Below, one piece after another: positions 31,091-41,429 of a stretch of 64,000 bases of DNA. The stretch covers positions 121,501 through 185,500 of the forward strand of contig CAUYUJ010012514.1 of the NCBI GenBank assembly GCA_963575745.1, in the 5' to 3' direction. The position numbers and the translations under genes were made by a program. The notes below the pieces were generated by a model. It had not been told where the DNA came from and made no database searches. It was given only the letters and a program-made list of their open reading frames with translations. The DNA comes from Prorocentrum cordatum (lineage: Eukaryota > Sar > Dinophyceae > Prorocentrales > Prorocentraceae). Within the stretch, counting starts at the first letter, position 1, and every line of letters starts with the position of its first letter.

Positions 31091-31699
31091 TACTCGGACC
31101 CCATCTGGGAGGTCTCTATTCCCCCTCCCTTGCGATCCTGGCGTCTCAGTTTGTTCGAGCTGGTCATCTTTCGCCTTCTTTGGGGCCCTGATGCCCTTAC
31201 ACAGGTCGATCTGGATCGAATTGTGGCGCAGAAAGATGCGGTCTAGGGTCGTCGAATCTCAGGTCCCTTCTCGCTCGCTGCCCGCTCGCTCGGTCACCTG
31301 AAGACCAGAGGTTCGAAGCCATGCGTGAAGAAGATGAAAAGGGTGAGCACGCTATCCCGATAGCATGAGCGTGCAGAGGTATGAGAAGGATCAGACACAG
31401 ATATAGCCTGGCTCCCAGAAGCAGACGAAAGGTCTCGCGCAGCGCTCGCAAGCGCTCCAAGTGGCACGTTCACAGACGTGTGGAGACCAGCAGTCAGACG
31501 GGAGGGGGGAACGCTCTTCCTCCCTTGCTGTCCTCGGGATTGTCGGATGTATTCGTCGGTTCTCTGCGGTTTGCATCCTCGTGATGCTTGCAGCAACTCT
31601 GCATCAGCGGGAGCGTCCCGTGGGTACCCGAATCGTGCCGAACGGCCCCCGGCGGGAGAGACAGCAGTATCAGCACCAGTGTTCATTGCAAAAAATGGG
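31091..31699. other. Non-genic stretch
   Basis: No conserved domain in any frame. A small hairpin GCACGCTATC-ccGATAGCaTGAGCGTGC lies at about 31350-31375. Nothing else was supported. Confidence 0.4.
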
Positions 31700-32120
31700 G
31701 GCCTTTTGGGGTTGTCTTGGGGCCCTCTTGGGGCTCGTTTTGGGGGTCTGAGGGCCCTCTTGCGGCTCATCGGAGGGGTCTGGGCGGCCTCTCGGGCCCC
31801 ATTGCTCAATAAGGGGGGTGTTGAGTTACTCGGGCCCCGCCCCTCGGAGGTTCAAGAGCGGCGCCCTGGTGCCCTCTGGGGCCGCTCTTGGAGCGCTCTC
31901 GGGGCCCTCTCGGGCCCCTCGTGGGGCCTCTCCTGGACCGTCTTAGGGCCATCCTGAGGCCTCAAAAACCCATCGGAAGCAAGCACGCGATCAGGTAAGC
32001 AGCAACACTGTTGCTCCCTAGGCTTCCGAGCCATGTTGGCCTCTTGGGAGGGTCCTCGGAGGGCTCGGCGGGCACTGACAACCGTCTTGGGGCCATCTTG
32101 AGGCCTCTTGGACGTGCGTC
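31700..32120 (+). repeat. Degenerate GGCCCTCTTGGGGC repeat
   Basis: Same class as 23010-23520 and 25940-28770, with GGGGCCCTCTTGGGGCTC-like words; an unrelated AT-richer segment lies at 31965-32030. Confidence 0.65.
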
Positions 32121-32489
32121 GGAGGCTATTCTATAACACATCGCCCCCCACTCCTTTCGAGGCCCAGGGTAGGGGGGACGGGGGAGGGGTCAAGACACCC
32201 TCTCCGCACGCAAGCCGTCTAGCTCACTCCCACCCGCCCTTCCACCACATAAGTGGCATCCGAGTCTCGGCACAGCCAAGGGTCGCCACTGGATGGACAG
32301 CCACTGGGAACCAAAGCGGACGCCAGGTGCGCGACGCTCGCCGCGGGCTCCACATGCGGTTGGGGTGCCATCCTTGTAAAAAGCGTAATGCCCCCCCGTC
32401 CGCGTGGTCCATTTGCTGATGTGGGGGGGCGTCAGCTTTGTTCTGGGCCTGCGCACAGCAAGCATCATCCTGCGGGCACCACCGCCGCC

Positions 32490-32785
32490 CCTGTCAAAAA
32501 AGCAATGCAAAACGATCGCGGGTTGCCAGCACAATACCCACGACGTTATCGCAACGTGCACTTTCCATTGTGTTTGACACGGATGGTGGTCCTGCACAAA
32601 GCGGCTTCACTAAGGGTGCCCCGCCACCCCTCTCAGAAAACTATACACCAGGGCGCCAGCGCACTGTCCAGATTTTGTTGCAATGTGCACTTCGTATTGT
32701 TTTTTGACAGGGATTGTGGAGGGTGTTGGCAGGGTGGGCCCCGCAATGTGCATTCTGTATTGTTTTTTGGACGGGATGGAAGGGG
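32490..32785. repeat. Three direct and one inverted copies of a ~36-bp motif
   Basis: GCAACGTGCACTTTCCATTG-TGTTTGACACGGATGG at about 32551 recurs as GCAATGTGCACTTCGTATTG-TTTTTTGACAGGG at 32680 and GCAATGTGCATTCTGTATTG-TTTTTTGGACGGG at 32745. An inverted version (CCCCTGTCAAAAAAGCAATG) stands at about 32488. It may be the ends of one or two inverted-repeat elements. Confidence 0.6.
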
Positions 32786-33277
32786 TGGGGATGGGGGGGG
32801 TGCCCGCATGATTCCGGGGTGGTTGCTGGCCAGGTGGGGGAGGGGGTGTTATTAATAGGGGACAGTGACAAACCCTTCCCCCGAGCAGGGAAGGAGGGGT
32901 TTTGGGATTTAACAGAGAAGACACAGTCTTAGTTGAACCATCTACGCCCATAGGGCTGGTGGGGTTATTCGCGGGGTATTTTGTCTGCCTTTCTGGGTCC
33001 GCCGCCGTGAATTTTTGCAGACCGCGGGCGTTCATCGCGCCACCCCCCTTGTCCGCCCGCGCTGCCACGGTGCGTCATTTTTACTCGCGCGACGGGCGCG
33101 AGGTTTCCGTTTATCGGTCGCAGCGTGGATCTTGCAACGCAGCCAGCGGCTCAAATGTTGACCAAGTTTGTTTTGGATGTTGTTTTTTGGTGCAGGCCTT
33201 TCTGTCGGCATTCTTGGGGTGATCTGTGAGAGGTGGGGTGACCCAGCATTGATTCCAGTCAGCAGGAAGGGGGCCTG

Positions 33278-33402
33278 ACATCGCTCGGACGTGTGCATTT
33301 TTTTCTCGGCGAGGACCATCCAGGACCATCCTGGACCATCGAGCAAAACAAAACACGCACGAAACCGAAAAATGCACGGGAAATGGACGTCCGAGCGATG
33401 GC
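33278..33402. mobile_element. F9 inverted-repeat element, copy 2
   Basis: Ends ACATCGCTCGGACGTGTGCA and ATGGACGTCCGAGCGATGG with shared interior TTTTTTCTCGGCGAGGACCA. It is 125 bp, like copy 1. No target duplication is visible. Confidence 0.8.
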
Positions 33403-33528
33403 GAGGGGGGGAGTTCGAGGTTCTGGGTTCGAGACGTTTGGTTGCCTTGTTCGGCCTCCAAAAGGGCCGCTTTCGGGCCCCGGGGCTGTCAAGCACGGAT
33501 CCGGGTGCAACATTCCGTCGGTAGTTTT

Positions 33529-33652
33529 GGCATCGCTCGGACGTGTACATTTTTTCTCGGCGAGGACCATCGAGGAGCATCTTTGACCATTTAGCGAAAA
33601 ATACACGCATGATCTCGAGAAAATGCACGATAAATGGACGTCCGGGCGATGG
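33529..33652. mobile_element. F9 inverted-repeat element, copy 3
   Basis: GGCATCGCTCGGACGTGTAC to ATGGACGTCCGGGCGATGG, 124 bp, in the same orientation as copy 2 and 126 bp from it. The interior is closer to copy 1 (CATCGAGGAGCATC) than to copy 2. Confidence 0.8.
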
Positions 33653-33769
33653 CGAGTAGTCCGAGGACAGAGTTTGAGCGGATTTGTATCCCCCCGTCTT
33701 GATTGCTAATCCTGGGGCCCAGCCAGCTCAGACACCCTAGCCGCCTCCAGTCGGGGGCGGAATAGAGGG

Positions 33770-33910
33770 GGGTGATGACTAGAGGGGGGTGGATATCATG
33801 GCGTGGGCCATGATATTTCCCCAGATTTCATGGCGCCTCTTCTTGTTTCATTACGTCCCTGGCCCCCCCGCTGGGCCGCGCACATGCCGCCGGTCATGAT
33901 TTGCACCCCC
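33770..33910 (+). repeat. Dispersed repeat F12, copy 1
   Basis: Shares with 59870-60020 the order GGGGGGTG-ATAT, TTCATGGCGCC-CTTCTTGTTTCA, CGCGCACATGCCG or an equivalent, and GGTCATGATTTGCACCCCCCC. No inverted ends were identified. Confidence 0.6.
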
Positions 33911-34152
33911 CCCTCTTGGACACCCACCTCTTGGCCGCTCCCGATCCAGGTAGGGTTCACATGTGATAGCCCACTTGGAGGCCAAGAGGTTGGCACCAGC
34001 ACCAGCATCGGCGGTGGTGTCACTCGAGGGGCGGTGACCCCTTGATTTCAGTGGCGATGGTCGTGCTAATGCTCGGGCTTCTCAGGCGGCCGACAGGTTG
34101 CGATCTTTCAGCGCCCAGGTCCAGGATCATCTTCTTCAGGTGGAGGCAACTC
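33911..34152. other. Non-genic spacer
   Basis: Two blocks around 33920-34000 repeat CACCTCTTGG / CAAGAGGTTGG in inverted orientation. No gene was seen. Confidence 0.35.
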
Positions 34153-34306
34153 ACCAGCCTGGAATATATCTCTATCCCTATCATTGGCATCGCCTCATCT
34201 CGATGCCGATCTTAGGGATTCCCTCAGTTTCTGAGGGCACATCCCTAAGATTGTCGTCGACTCTTGGCTGGTTAATCTTAGGGATAGGGATCCGTTCGAG
34301 GCTGGT
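34153..34306. mobile_element. F2 inverted-repeat element, copy 2
   Basis: ACCAGCCTGGAATATATC at the left and GATCCGTTCGAGGCTGGT at the right, 154 bp, the same length as copy 1 (14814-14967) and with the same interior (CGATCTTAGGGATTC, CATCCCTAAGATTGTC). GCAAC occurs two bases outside each end (GCAAC-tc and ta-GCAAC), possibly the target duplication. Confidence 0.82.
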
Positions 34307-34527
34307 TAGCAACCCCCTGTGCTGGTGTGGATGCCAACTTCCCGGCCACAAATCACAGCGCCACGTGGCACGAGAGAACGGCGGAGAAGCGAGGGCGGCT
34401 GATCGGAGGAGGGCCGTGTGCCACATCGGGTGGATCTCCTTGCCGGCCCATTTTCCGCGCAGAGTCGGCCCCCGAACCTTTCCAAGGGCCCCTCCTGGCC
34501 CGCTGTTCGATGCGGGTCCAGCGCTTA

Positions 34528-34769
34528 GTGGGCCCCGGAAGCGGCAGGGCCGTTTTTTCACCGTTTCCGAAAAAGTGCCCCTTGAAAATGGAAACGGCAA
34601 AAAAACGGCGACCGGAAACGGCAACAAAAACGGCTCCAGGAGTGGAACCGGGGCGGGAATTCGTAAAAGAACGGCGACACGGAACCGGTAAAAAAAACGG
34701 CGTCGGAACCGGCAAAACAACGGCAAAACGGAACCGGTAACAGAACGGCCCTGCCGTCTCCATGGCCCA
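34528..34769. mobile_element. F3 inverted-repeat element, copy 2
   Basis: GTGGGCCCCGGAAGCGGCAG at the left, CTGCCGTCTCCATGGCCCA at the right, and an AAACGGC / GAACCGG-rich interior as at 16179-16413. It is followed about 70 bp later by the GAG microsatellite and then by another F3 right end at about 35120. Confidence 0.82.
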
Positions 34770-34837
34770 TTGAGGGACCAGCAAACCAGCGAGGCCGCGA
34801 CGGTTGGTTGATCGGGGAAACTGGGAAAGTACGGGGG

Positions 34838-35131
34838 GGGGGGGAAGAGGAGGAGGAGGAGGAGGAGGAGGAGGAGGAGGAGGAGGAGGAGGATGAGGAG
34901 GAGGAGGAGGAGGAGGAGAGAGGAGGAGGGAGGAAGGAGGAGAGGAGGAGGAGGAGGAGGAGGAGGAGGAGGAGGGAGAGGAGGAGGAGGAGGAGGAGGA
35001 GAGAGGGAGGAGGAGAGGGAGGAATAGGGAGGAGGAGGCGAGGAGAGGAGGAAGTAGCCGAGGAGGAGGAGAGGAGAGGTGGAGGAGAGGAAGGAGGAGG
35101 AGGGGGATGAGGAGGAGGAGGCCCTGTCGTT
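34838..35131 (+). repeat. (GAG)n purine microsatellite
   Basis: Nearly pure purine, GAG triplets with AGAG and GGGAGG interruptions. It ends directly at GGCCCTGTCGTTTCCAGGGC, an F3 terminus, so the tract may have expanded inside an F3-type element. Confidence 0.93.
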
Positions 35132-35237
35132 TCCAGGGCCCCATGAAGGTCCAGCGGCCCGTGGCGAGGACGGTCCTCCCGGAGAGGCCCCAGTATAGCA
35201 CGGAGAGCGCCGCCACAGGTGGCTGCCGTGTTGTTTC

Positions 35238-35495
35238 GGCATGGAGCCCCGCTTGCGGCGGAGAAGGTCGGAAACTGGAACAGATACAGTACCAGTGGCT
35301 GGCTGTTTTTTCAACCCCAGGACATATACAGTACCAGCGGCTGGCTGTTTTCTTCAATCCCAGGACATAAATTTCCAGTGGCTGGCTGGCTGTTTTTTTT
35401 TGTTTTCGATCCCAGGACATATACATTATCACTAAGTGCGCATGGAGCCCCGCGTGCGGCGGAGGAGGTCGGAAACTGGAACATGCACATTACCA
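35238..35495 (+). repeat. Local tandem repeats and a 200-bp duplication that frames the F1 insertion
   Basis: CAGTACCAGTGGCTGGCTGT (35287), CAGTACCAGCGGCTGGCTGT (35329) and CCAGTGGCTGGCTGGCTG (about 35371) form a 42-46-bp tandem repeat ending CCAGGACATATA. The segment GCATGGAGCCCCGCTTGCGG... GGAAACTGGAACA (35239-35282) recurs at about 35440-35483, where it runs into the F1 copy G. Confidence 0.85.
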
Positions 35496-35654
35496 TTAAG
35501 TCGGGCCTGTCCCTCTACAGGGGGAATTTGCACAGATAGTCAAAACATAGTCAGGGGACTATGTTTTCTGTATTTTGGGCATCTTTTGGGTTTTTGTTCT
35601 TGTGTTTTTACGATTCGTCCAAAATTCCCCTGTAGGGGGACGCGCCCGACTTGA
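35496..35654. mobile_element. F1 inverted-repeat element, copy G, with perfect target duplication
   Basis: TTAAGTCGGGCCTGTCCC to GGGGACGCGCCCGACTTGA, 159 bp. It is flanked by CATTACCA on both sides (35488-35495 and 35655-35662). The duplicated neighbouring unit at 35287 reads CAGTACCAGTGGCTGGCTGT without any insertion, which is the empty site, and the sequence after the right CATTACCA (GTGGCTGGCTGTCTTTCAAT) continues exactly as in that unit. Confidence 0.93.
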
Positions 35655-35662
35655 CATTACCA

Positions 35663-36529
35663 GTGGCTGGCTGTCTTTCAATCCCAGGACTTTGAGGATC
35701 TTGGACGACGCTGGGGTGGTGTGGTGTATACTTTTTCCCCGATGTCCGTGGAAACAACGAAAACTGAATACACCAGGGTCCCGTATACACCAGAATCCGA
35801 TCTCCAGTGCAATTCCCAATGCAGGGCCGGAAGAAGCGTCGGTGTATAGAGTTCGATTCCCTAGAAAGGGGGGTTCGCAGGCAGCTGAGAGTCTTGGAGC
35901 AGGTTTTTTGGGGGGCAGGTTTGCAGTGCTGTGGCATTCCCCCGCTTGCCCTTCAGCCGCCATTCTGAACGGCGCTGGGCCGAGAAAGCTCCCAAATTTG
36001 CGTGAAGGGGAGAACTCTTTTCGGGCCGCGCCGTGTCCCCCCCTCCCACCCACACCCACACCCACATCCTTGTTCCTTATTAGAATATACCCCCACCTAC
36101 GTCGCATTCCGGCCGATAGCGACCCAATCCGGGACCTCCCATCCGGACTATAAAAAATCAATACAAACTGGCCGTTTTTCTTCTCAACATCGTCTTTCTT
36201 GTCGTCGACGATGCGAAATGCGTGGCAGGAATGGGGCGCGGCGCACATCGCGCGCGGACTTTTGGGGCAACCCCAAGGCGGGAGGGGCCACATTACTTGT
36301 CAGAAACAATGCCATGCTGATTTTCCCTGCCCACATAGCTGTTCTTGTCGTCCACCCCGCAAAAGTGCATGGCAAGAATTGGGCGCGGCACACCCCCCTC
36401 CCCCCCCGCTCGAAGTGAATGAAATGACCTTCTCGCTTGGGCGCCGAGCGAAATTTTCTCAAAGTTGCGCTCCCGCTTTGGCTCGGCGCCCGTTTTTAGC
36501 TCGCCAATTCATTGGGCGCCGGGGCGTTC
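35663..36529. other. Non-genic stretch with a dispersed 60-bp motif
   Basis: Around 36195-36260, CTTGTCGTCGACGATGCGAA-ATGCGTGGC precedes GCGCGGCGCACATCGCGCG; this reappears at about 37885-37945 and, more weakly, at 36340-36400. These may be ends of an inverted or direct repeat family that also borders the (CTA)n tract. No gene was found. Confidence 0.45.
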
Positions 36530-36740
36530 CAGGAGGCCCTGGGGTGACGAATGCCTGGGAGGTTTTTGCTTGTTCAGGCTCTTGGAGGGCCTCCTGAGGC
36601 TCCCCGCGGTTTCTTGGCGCTACGGCCGTCTGGAGGCCATCTTGGGCGTCTTGGAACGATCTTTCGGCAACTCAGGGCCCCTTGGATCGTCTCGGGGGCG
36701 TCTCGGCTCTCTTGGGGCGTTCCTGGGGCGCTCTGGGACC
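36530..36740 (+). repeat. Degenerate GGCCATCTTGG repeat
   Basis: Short block of the same repeat class as at 28620-28740 (GTCTGGAGGCCATCTTGGGC, GTCTTGGAACGATC). Confidence 0.6.
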
Positions 36741-36786
36741 TGGAAGTCAGCGCCGAAGAAGAAAACCATCGCTGGGACCGACGTGC

Positions 36787-37035
36787 CCAGGACCTGCTCG
36801 TTCTTTTCGTCCGGGGGCCCCCAGGGGCCGCCCCGCGCGCGCGAACTCGAATCTTGTTAATTAGAAACCGGAGATCTTAGCACGCCTCTGGCCACTCTGG
36901 CCCGTTGGGGTGGCCCTGGACCTGCTCGGGGTATTTTTCGTCCGGGGGCCCACAGGGGTCGCCCCGCGCGCGCGAACTAGAAGATTGTTAACTAGTTACC
37001 GGAGATCTTTGCACGCCTCTGGCCCGTTGGGCCGG
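36787..37035 (+). repeat. ~122-bp direct duplication
   Basis: GGACCTGCTCG ... TTTTCGTCCGGGGGCCC ... GCCCCGCGCGCGCGAACT ... ACCGGAGATCTT ... GCACGCCTCTGGCC is present twice (from about 36790 and 36912) with a few differences, such as aattagaaaccgg versus aactagttaccgg. Confidence 0.85.
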
Positions 37036-37188
37036 CGGATTTGTCCCAAGCTTTTCTGAGATCTCGACTCCTTTCTCGGGAGCAGTTTTGCGTCCTGGAT
37101 ATTTTCTCCTTTTGGTCCGGGGGGCCAAAACACGTTCCGTGGAGGGCGAAGTTGAGGGAAAAACCGTTCCCTGGAGGGCGTTCCCTCT

Positions 37189-37281
37189 ACTACTGCTAAT
37201 ACCACCACTCCTGCCACTACTCCTACTACTGCTACTAGTACCACGACTACTACGGCTACGACTACGACTACGACTACGACG

Positions 37282-37349
<68 letters not shown>

Positions 37350-37357
37350 CTACTACT

Positions 37358-37445
<88 letters not shown>

Positions 37446-37524
37446 GCTGCTGCTGCTACTACTACTACTACTGCTACTACTACTACTACTGCTACTAGTA
37501 CTACTATCACTGGTACTAGTAGTA

Positions 37525-37570
<46 letters not shown>

Positions 37571-37638
37571 CACTACTACTACTATTGCTGCTGCTGCTGC
37601 TACTACTTCTACTACTACTGCTACTACTACTACTTATT

Positions 37639-37697
<59 letters not shown>

Positions 37698-37716
37698 GCT
37701 ATTACTATGACTACTC

Positions 37717-37756
<40 letters not shown>

Positions 37757-37800
37757 GACTACTACTACTACTACTACTACTACTATTCCTACTACTACCA
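37189..37800 (+). repeat. (CTA)n microsatellite, about 600 bp
   Basis: Almost uninterrupted CTA/TAC triplets with scattered CTG, CCA and GTA substitutions. It is open in several frames (poly-Leu, poly-Tyr, poly-Val, poly-Ser), none of which is taken as coding. It is framed on the right by the motif described under 35663-36529. Confidence 0.97.
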
Positions 37801-38084
37801 CTCCAGCACCCAGTTGCGCCCGCATTGTTTCTGACGTTGTGGAAGGGCGGAACGTGTCCGTTGTTCCTTTCAACATGGCCAGTCTTGTCGTCGATGATGC
37901 GAAATGCGTGGCGGGAATGGGACGCGGCGCACATCCCGCGCGGACGTCAGTGCGGTGTCCTGGGGTATCCTCCACTCGCACTGAAATGCCCGCGCAGCCC
38001 CCAGTTGTGCCATCACTGTTTCTTATGTTGTGGGAGGGCGGGCGGGAATGGGCATGCCATGCTTGACTCGCTCGAGCTGGCTAG

Positions 38085-38157
38085 CTTGACCCACACCCAC
38101 ACCCACACCCACACCCACCCACACACACATATACACATATATATATATATATATACA

Positions 38158-38192
<35 letters not shown>

Positions 38193-38200
38193 CGAGATAT
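38085..38200 (+). repeat. (ACACCC)n and (AT)n simple repeats
   Basis: CACCCA hexamers at 38090-38125 pass into CACATATACACA and then two blocks of TA dinucleotides (38140-38155, 38162-38188). Confidence 0.95.
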
Positions 38201-39116
38201 AAATATGTATATATATATACACATGTTTGCGTCGGTGGCTGGGCAGAGGGCGACTGCTCCCGAGGGTAGGCAACAGGGGACACGCTGTATGCAAATAAGG
38301 CCGCAATGCACAGAAGGATCAGGAGGAGCCCTGGCGCGACGGGACGAGAGGAAGCCAGGCCGCTAGAGCTGCCGGCTGCGGCTGGGGGTGCTCCGGGGAG
38401 GGGAGCAGCGCTGGCACACGCTGCACCGAACTGCACTGAGCTGGAGCTGTTGGCGGCAGCCAGGAGCTGCAGCTGGTGGTGAAGAGAAAACGAAGCATAG
38501 CCCAACCCGGTGGACCGAGCACTCTCCAGGGATGAGCCAATGCGCCGAGACCTGCGGGCCTGCGAGGCGCGCGCGTGCGAGGAGACGGCAGGCGATTGCC
38601 ATGTTTGATCAGCCCCGGCTGCAGGCGCCGCGCCGCTTGCACAAGGGCTGGTGTTGGTCGGCACTGAGCTGGACATGGCTGAAGCTGGTGCCGAGCGGCA
38701 CAGAACAGTGGCAGAGGAATGGAAGCCAGGGGGGGCGGTGACCAGCCCAGGGGACCAAGGTGCGGTCCAAGGACGGGTCAAAGCGCCGAGACCTGTGGGC
38801 CTGCGAGGCGCGGGCGGGATGGGCGGAAAGCAGGCAGTGGTACCGCGCAGAGCGGTGCAGAGCAGAACGGGAGCGGCCAAAGGGCGGCGGAAGGGAGGGA
38901 AAGACGAGCGCCCAGAACCTCGACCCGCGCCGACGGGAAGGCACCCCGACGCCGGCAACGGCGGGGTGCGCCGAGACCAGGCAGACTTAGGAAACCGTGG
39001 AAAGAGGGGCGGCCCGGCGGGTCGCGGCGCGGCACCCAGGACAAAGAGAAGGAATAGGGCACCGCCAAGTGTCAGGAGGGAGAAAGACACAGACACAACT
39101 ATTCGTCGATTCCCCC
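38201..39116. other. GC-rich non-genic stretch with a diverged duplication
   Basis: A segment CGGTGGACCGAGCACTCTCC-... AATGCGCCGAGACCTG-CGGGCCTGCGAGGCGCG (about 38510-38580) recurs at about 38750-38815 as ACCAAGGTGCGGTCCAAGGA-... AAGCGCCGAGACCTGTGGGC. Long frames exist on both strands because stops are rare; I see no domain. Confidence 0.45.
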
Positions 39117-39240
39117 GAAAATATGTGAAAATATGGGTAGTGGGGGGGAAGACAAACAACCCAAAAATACAGGAACAGATTGGGAATCCTGTCATTTGTG
39201 TGTATTTATTTGTGTGTCCCAGGGCCCCTTCAAAGTGGGG
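39117..39240 (+). repeat. Dispersed repeat F15, copy 2
   Basis: AAAATATGTGAAAATATGGG, GTGGGGGGGAAGACAAAC and TTGTGTGTATTTATTTGTGT-GTCCCAGGGCCCCTTC match 18867-19010. The neighbouring sequences differ, so the repeat seems to have moved independently. Confidence 0.6.
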
Positions 39241-40100
39241 GACGGCGGGCCCAGGGCAGGCAGAACGAAGGGGGGAGGGGCGACGGTGCCGAAGGCCAGC
39301 CGGCAACGGGCAGGAAGGCCGCGCCCAGAGGGGGGCGGCGAGCCAAGGGGCAGAGAGCCGACTGTGCGGTAGCCGACGTCGGCGAGGTGCCTAGGAGGCG
39401 ACAGCGGCAAGACACCCGCAGCCGGTGTTGGGGAGGTGGCATAAAAAACCATGCAGAAGGGGGGGGGACAGAGGCACCGAAGCGAGTGTCGCCCGGCTGG
39501 TGAAACACGGCAAGGGCCAGAGGGGTGCCGCAGGCAGAGCCTGGACAGAGCTTGCAGAAGGCCGGCGCCCCAAGAGGCAGAGGGCACCGGCGGGGCAGGG
39601 CACCCCAGGGCGGGCGGAGGGGCGACCTGCAGGGCACGAGCGGGCGGCAAGACCACAGTCCGTTGTGACAGGGCCGGGCCGGATAGGGCCGCGCCAGCAC
39701 GGGCGCTGGCGGGCCCCACGCATGGGCGTGCGAAGAAGGCAAAGCTCGAGAGAGAGCTGGAGGCTTGCGGGGGGGCCGCCGAACAGGTGCACGATGAAAA
39801 GCGGCCACAAGGGCAGGGAGGTGAGGGCGGCGGGCAGGCCCGGAGCGAGGGCTGGGGGCCTGCGGGGGGGCACCGACTGGGTGCGCGATGTGGGAAAGCC
39901 GCGAAGGCAAGGACGGGACGACAGCGGCCAGAGAGGCCACTGCCAAGGCGGGCATGCCACGCTCAGTACAGGACGACGTGATAGGGCGGCGGGCCGAACG
40001 CTCCCAGCGGTGGCTGCTGGAAGCTGACCCGTGTTGGCGGGAAGGTCCGTTGTCAGGCCAAGAGGAGTCCGCCGGGCGCTTCCCTGCCCCGTGCGACGGG
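39241..40100. other. GC-rich stretch without a supported gene
   Basis: Purine-rich, stop-poor DNA. The minus-strand frame of the candidate at 40101-40467 stays open through here but turns into Pro/Ala/Arg/Ser-rich sequence without any plausible domain, so I end the candidate before it. Confidence 0.4.
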
Positions 40101-40467
40101 GCACCCGTCCTTTCTGCCTTTCGCGAGCCGTGAGCTCAGAGCATTGCCTCCGCTTGTCCAGTTCGCGATACCACTCAGCGTGCCCATCGACTTGTACGCC
40201 TTTCTTCCAGCAAAGTGCGCGCACGTCGTAGTTGACCTCGCTGAGGTCGTGTACGAAACCTTGGCAGAAGTCAGAGTCGTGACGCTGGGGGTCTTTGGCG
40301 GAGTGGGGCCCGGACTCCTGGTCGCAGATGGCATTCCACCCGATGGTCAGCATGGCAATGGGGCCACATTCTTTCTTGAGGCGGTTGATCACCGCTCTCC
40401 AGTCCTCCCTTGCAGTGGCTCGGTGGTGCACGGCGGGGTGGGCTCCGCTGAGCCTCGTCCGCGCCAC
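40101..40467 (-). CDS. Possible coding fragment of unknown function
   Basis: On the minus strand, about 120 codons read like a genuine globular protein: HRATAREDWRAVINRLKKEC, AMLTIGWNAICDQESGP, DSDFCQGFVHDLSEVNYDVR, ALCWKKGVQVDGHAEWYREL, RRQCSELTARERQKG. The mixture of hydrophobic, charged and Cys/Trp residues contrasts with the low-complexity translation before and after. I do not recognise the family. It could be an exon, given that splice borders would explain the abrupt loss of protein-like character downstream, or a fragment of a decayed mobile element. The borders given are where protein-like character begins and ends, not confirmed exon ends; no initiation codon is assigned. Confidence 0.4.
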
Positions 40468-40585
40468 CTTTGGGGTGCGCGTGGGCTACGCTGCTCGCTG
40501 GTCCTGGGGGCTTTGCGCACTGGCTCCTCCTCTGCGGTCTGCAAGGCGTTAAAATAAGGATTAATCTGCCACTGTGGCCTCACTC

Positions 40586-41150
40586 AGCACACACTCACAC
40601 ACACATCCACACATACACACCACACACCACACAGCACACCACACAACACAACACACAGCACACAACACACACCACACACCACACACCACAGACACACAAC
40701 ACACAACACGCAACACACAACCACATAGCACACAGCACACAGCACACAGCACACAGCACAGCGCACAACGCACAACACACAACACACATCCCACAACACA
40801 CAACACACATCACACAACACACAACACACAACACACAACACAACACACAACACAACACACAACGCACAACACGCAGTACACAACTCACAACGCACAGCAC
40901 ACACCTGACAGCACTCAACACACTACACACAACACACAACCAACACACAACACACAATACACAACACACGACACAGCACACAACGCACATCACACAGCGC
41001 ACGTCACGCTCCACACATCACACTGCACACACCACACAGCACACACCACAGCACACATCACACAACACACAACACACAACACACAACGCACAACGCACAT
41101 CACACAACACACAACACACAACACATAATACACAACACAAAACACACCAT
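40586..41150 (+). repeat. CACA-rich microsatellite (ACACACA / CACAACACACAG)
   Basis: Irregular mixture of CACACAACACACAACACA and CACAGCACACAGCACA words, about 560 bp. Open frames of Thr/His (+) or Cys/Val (-) are artefacts. The same class is at 42560-43430, with the 90-bp satellite between the two tracts. Confidence 0.95.
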
Positions 41151-41429
41151 ACAGTGAGGCTCCTGAAATAGGTCCAGTTCGGGTTCGGAATTGGCTCGGT
41201 GGTTCCTTGGGTCTGCTGGCGTTCCCGTGCCATTTCGCCGCGAAGCCCCTTCGGCGTTCCTTGGGTTATCGCGCGCGCAATCGATTCGCCAAACGGGGCG
41301 GATGATCTAAGGAACGGGGCCCCGAAGGGGGGCAGGGTTCCTTGCGCCGCTGCGAAGATAATGTGCCGCGGGTTCGTTTGGGCCGTTCCTTGCGGCGCGC
41401 GTTCTGAGGTTCGCGTGTATAGTAATATA
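41151..41429. other. Spacer leading into the 90-bp array
   Basis: Contains diverged precursor words of the array (GTTCCTTGGGTCTGCTGGCG, GTTCCTTGGGTTATCGCGCG, GGTTCCTTGCGCCGCTGCG), so the satellite probably once extended over this part. Confidence 0.5.
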
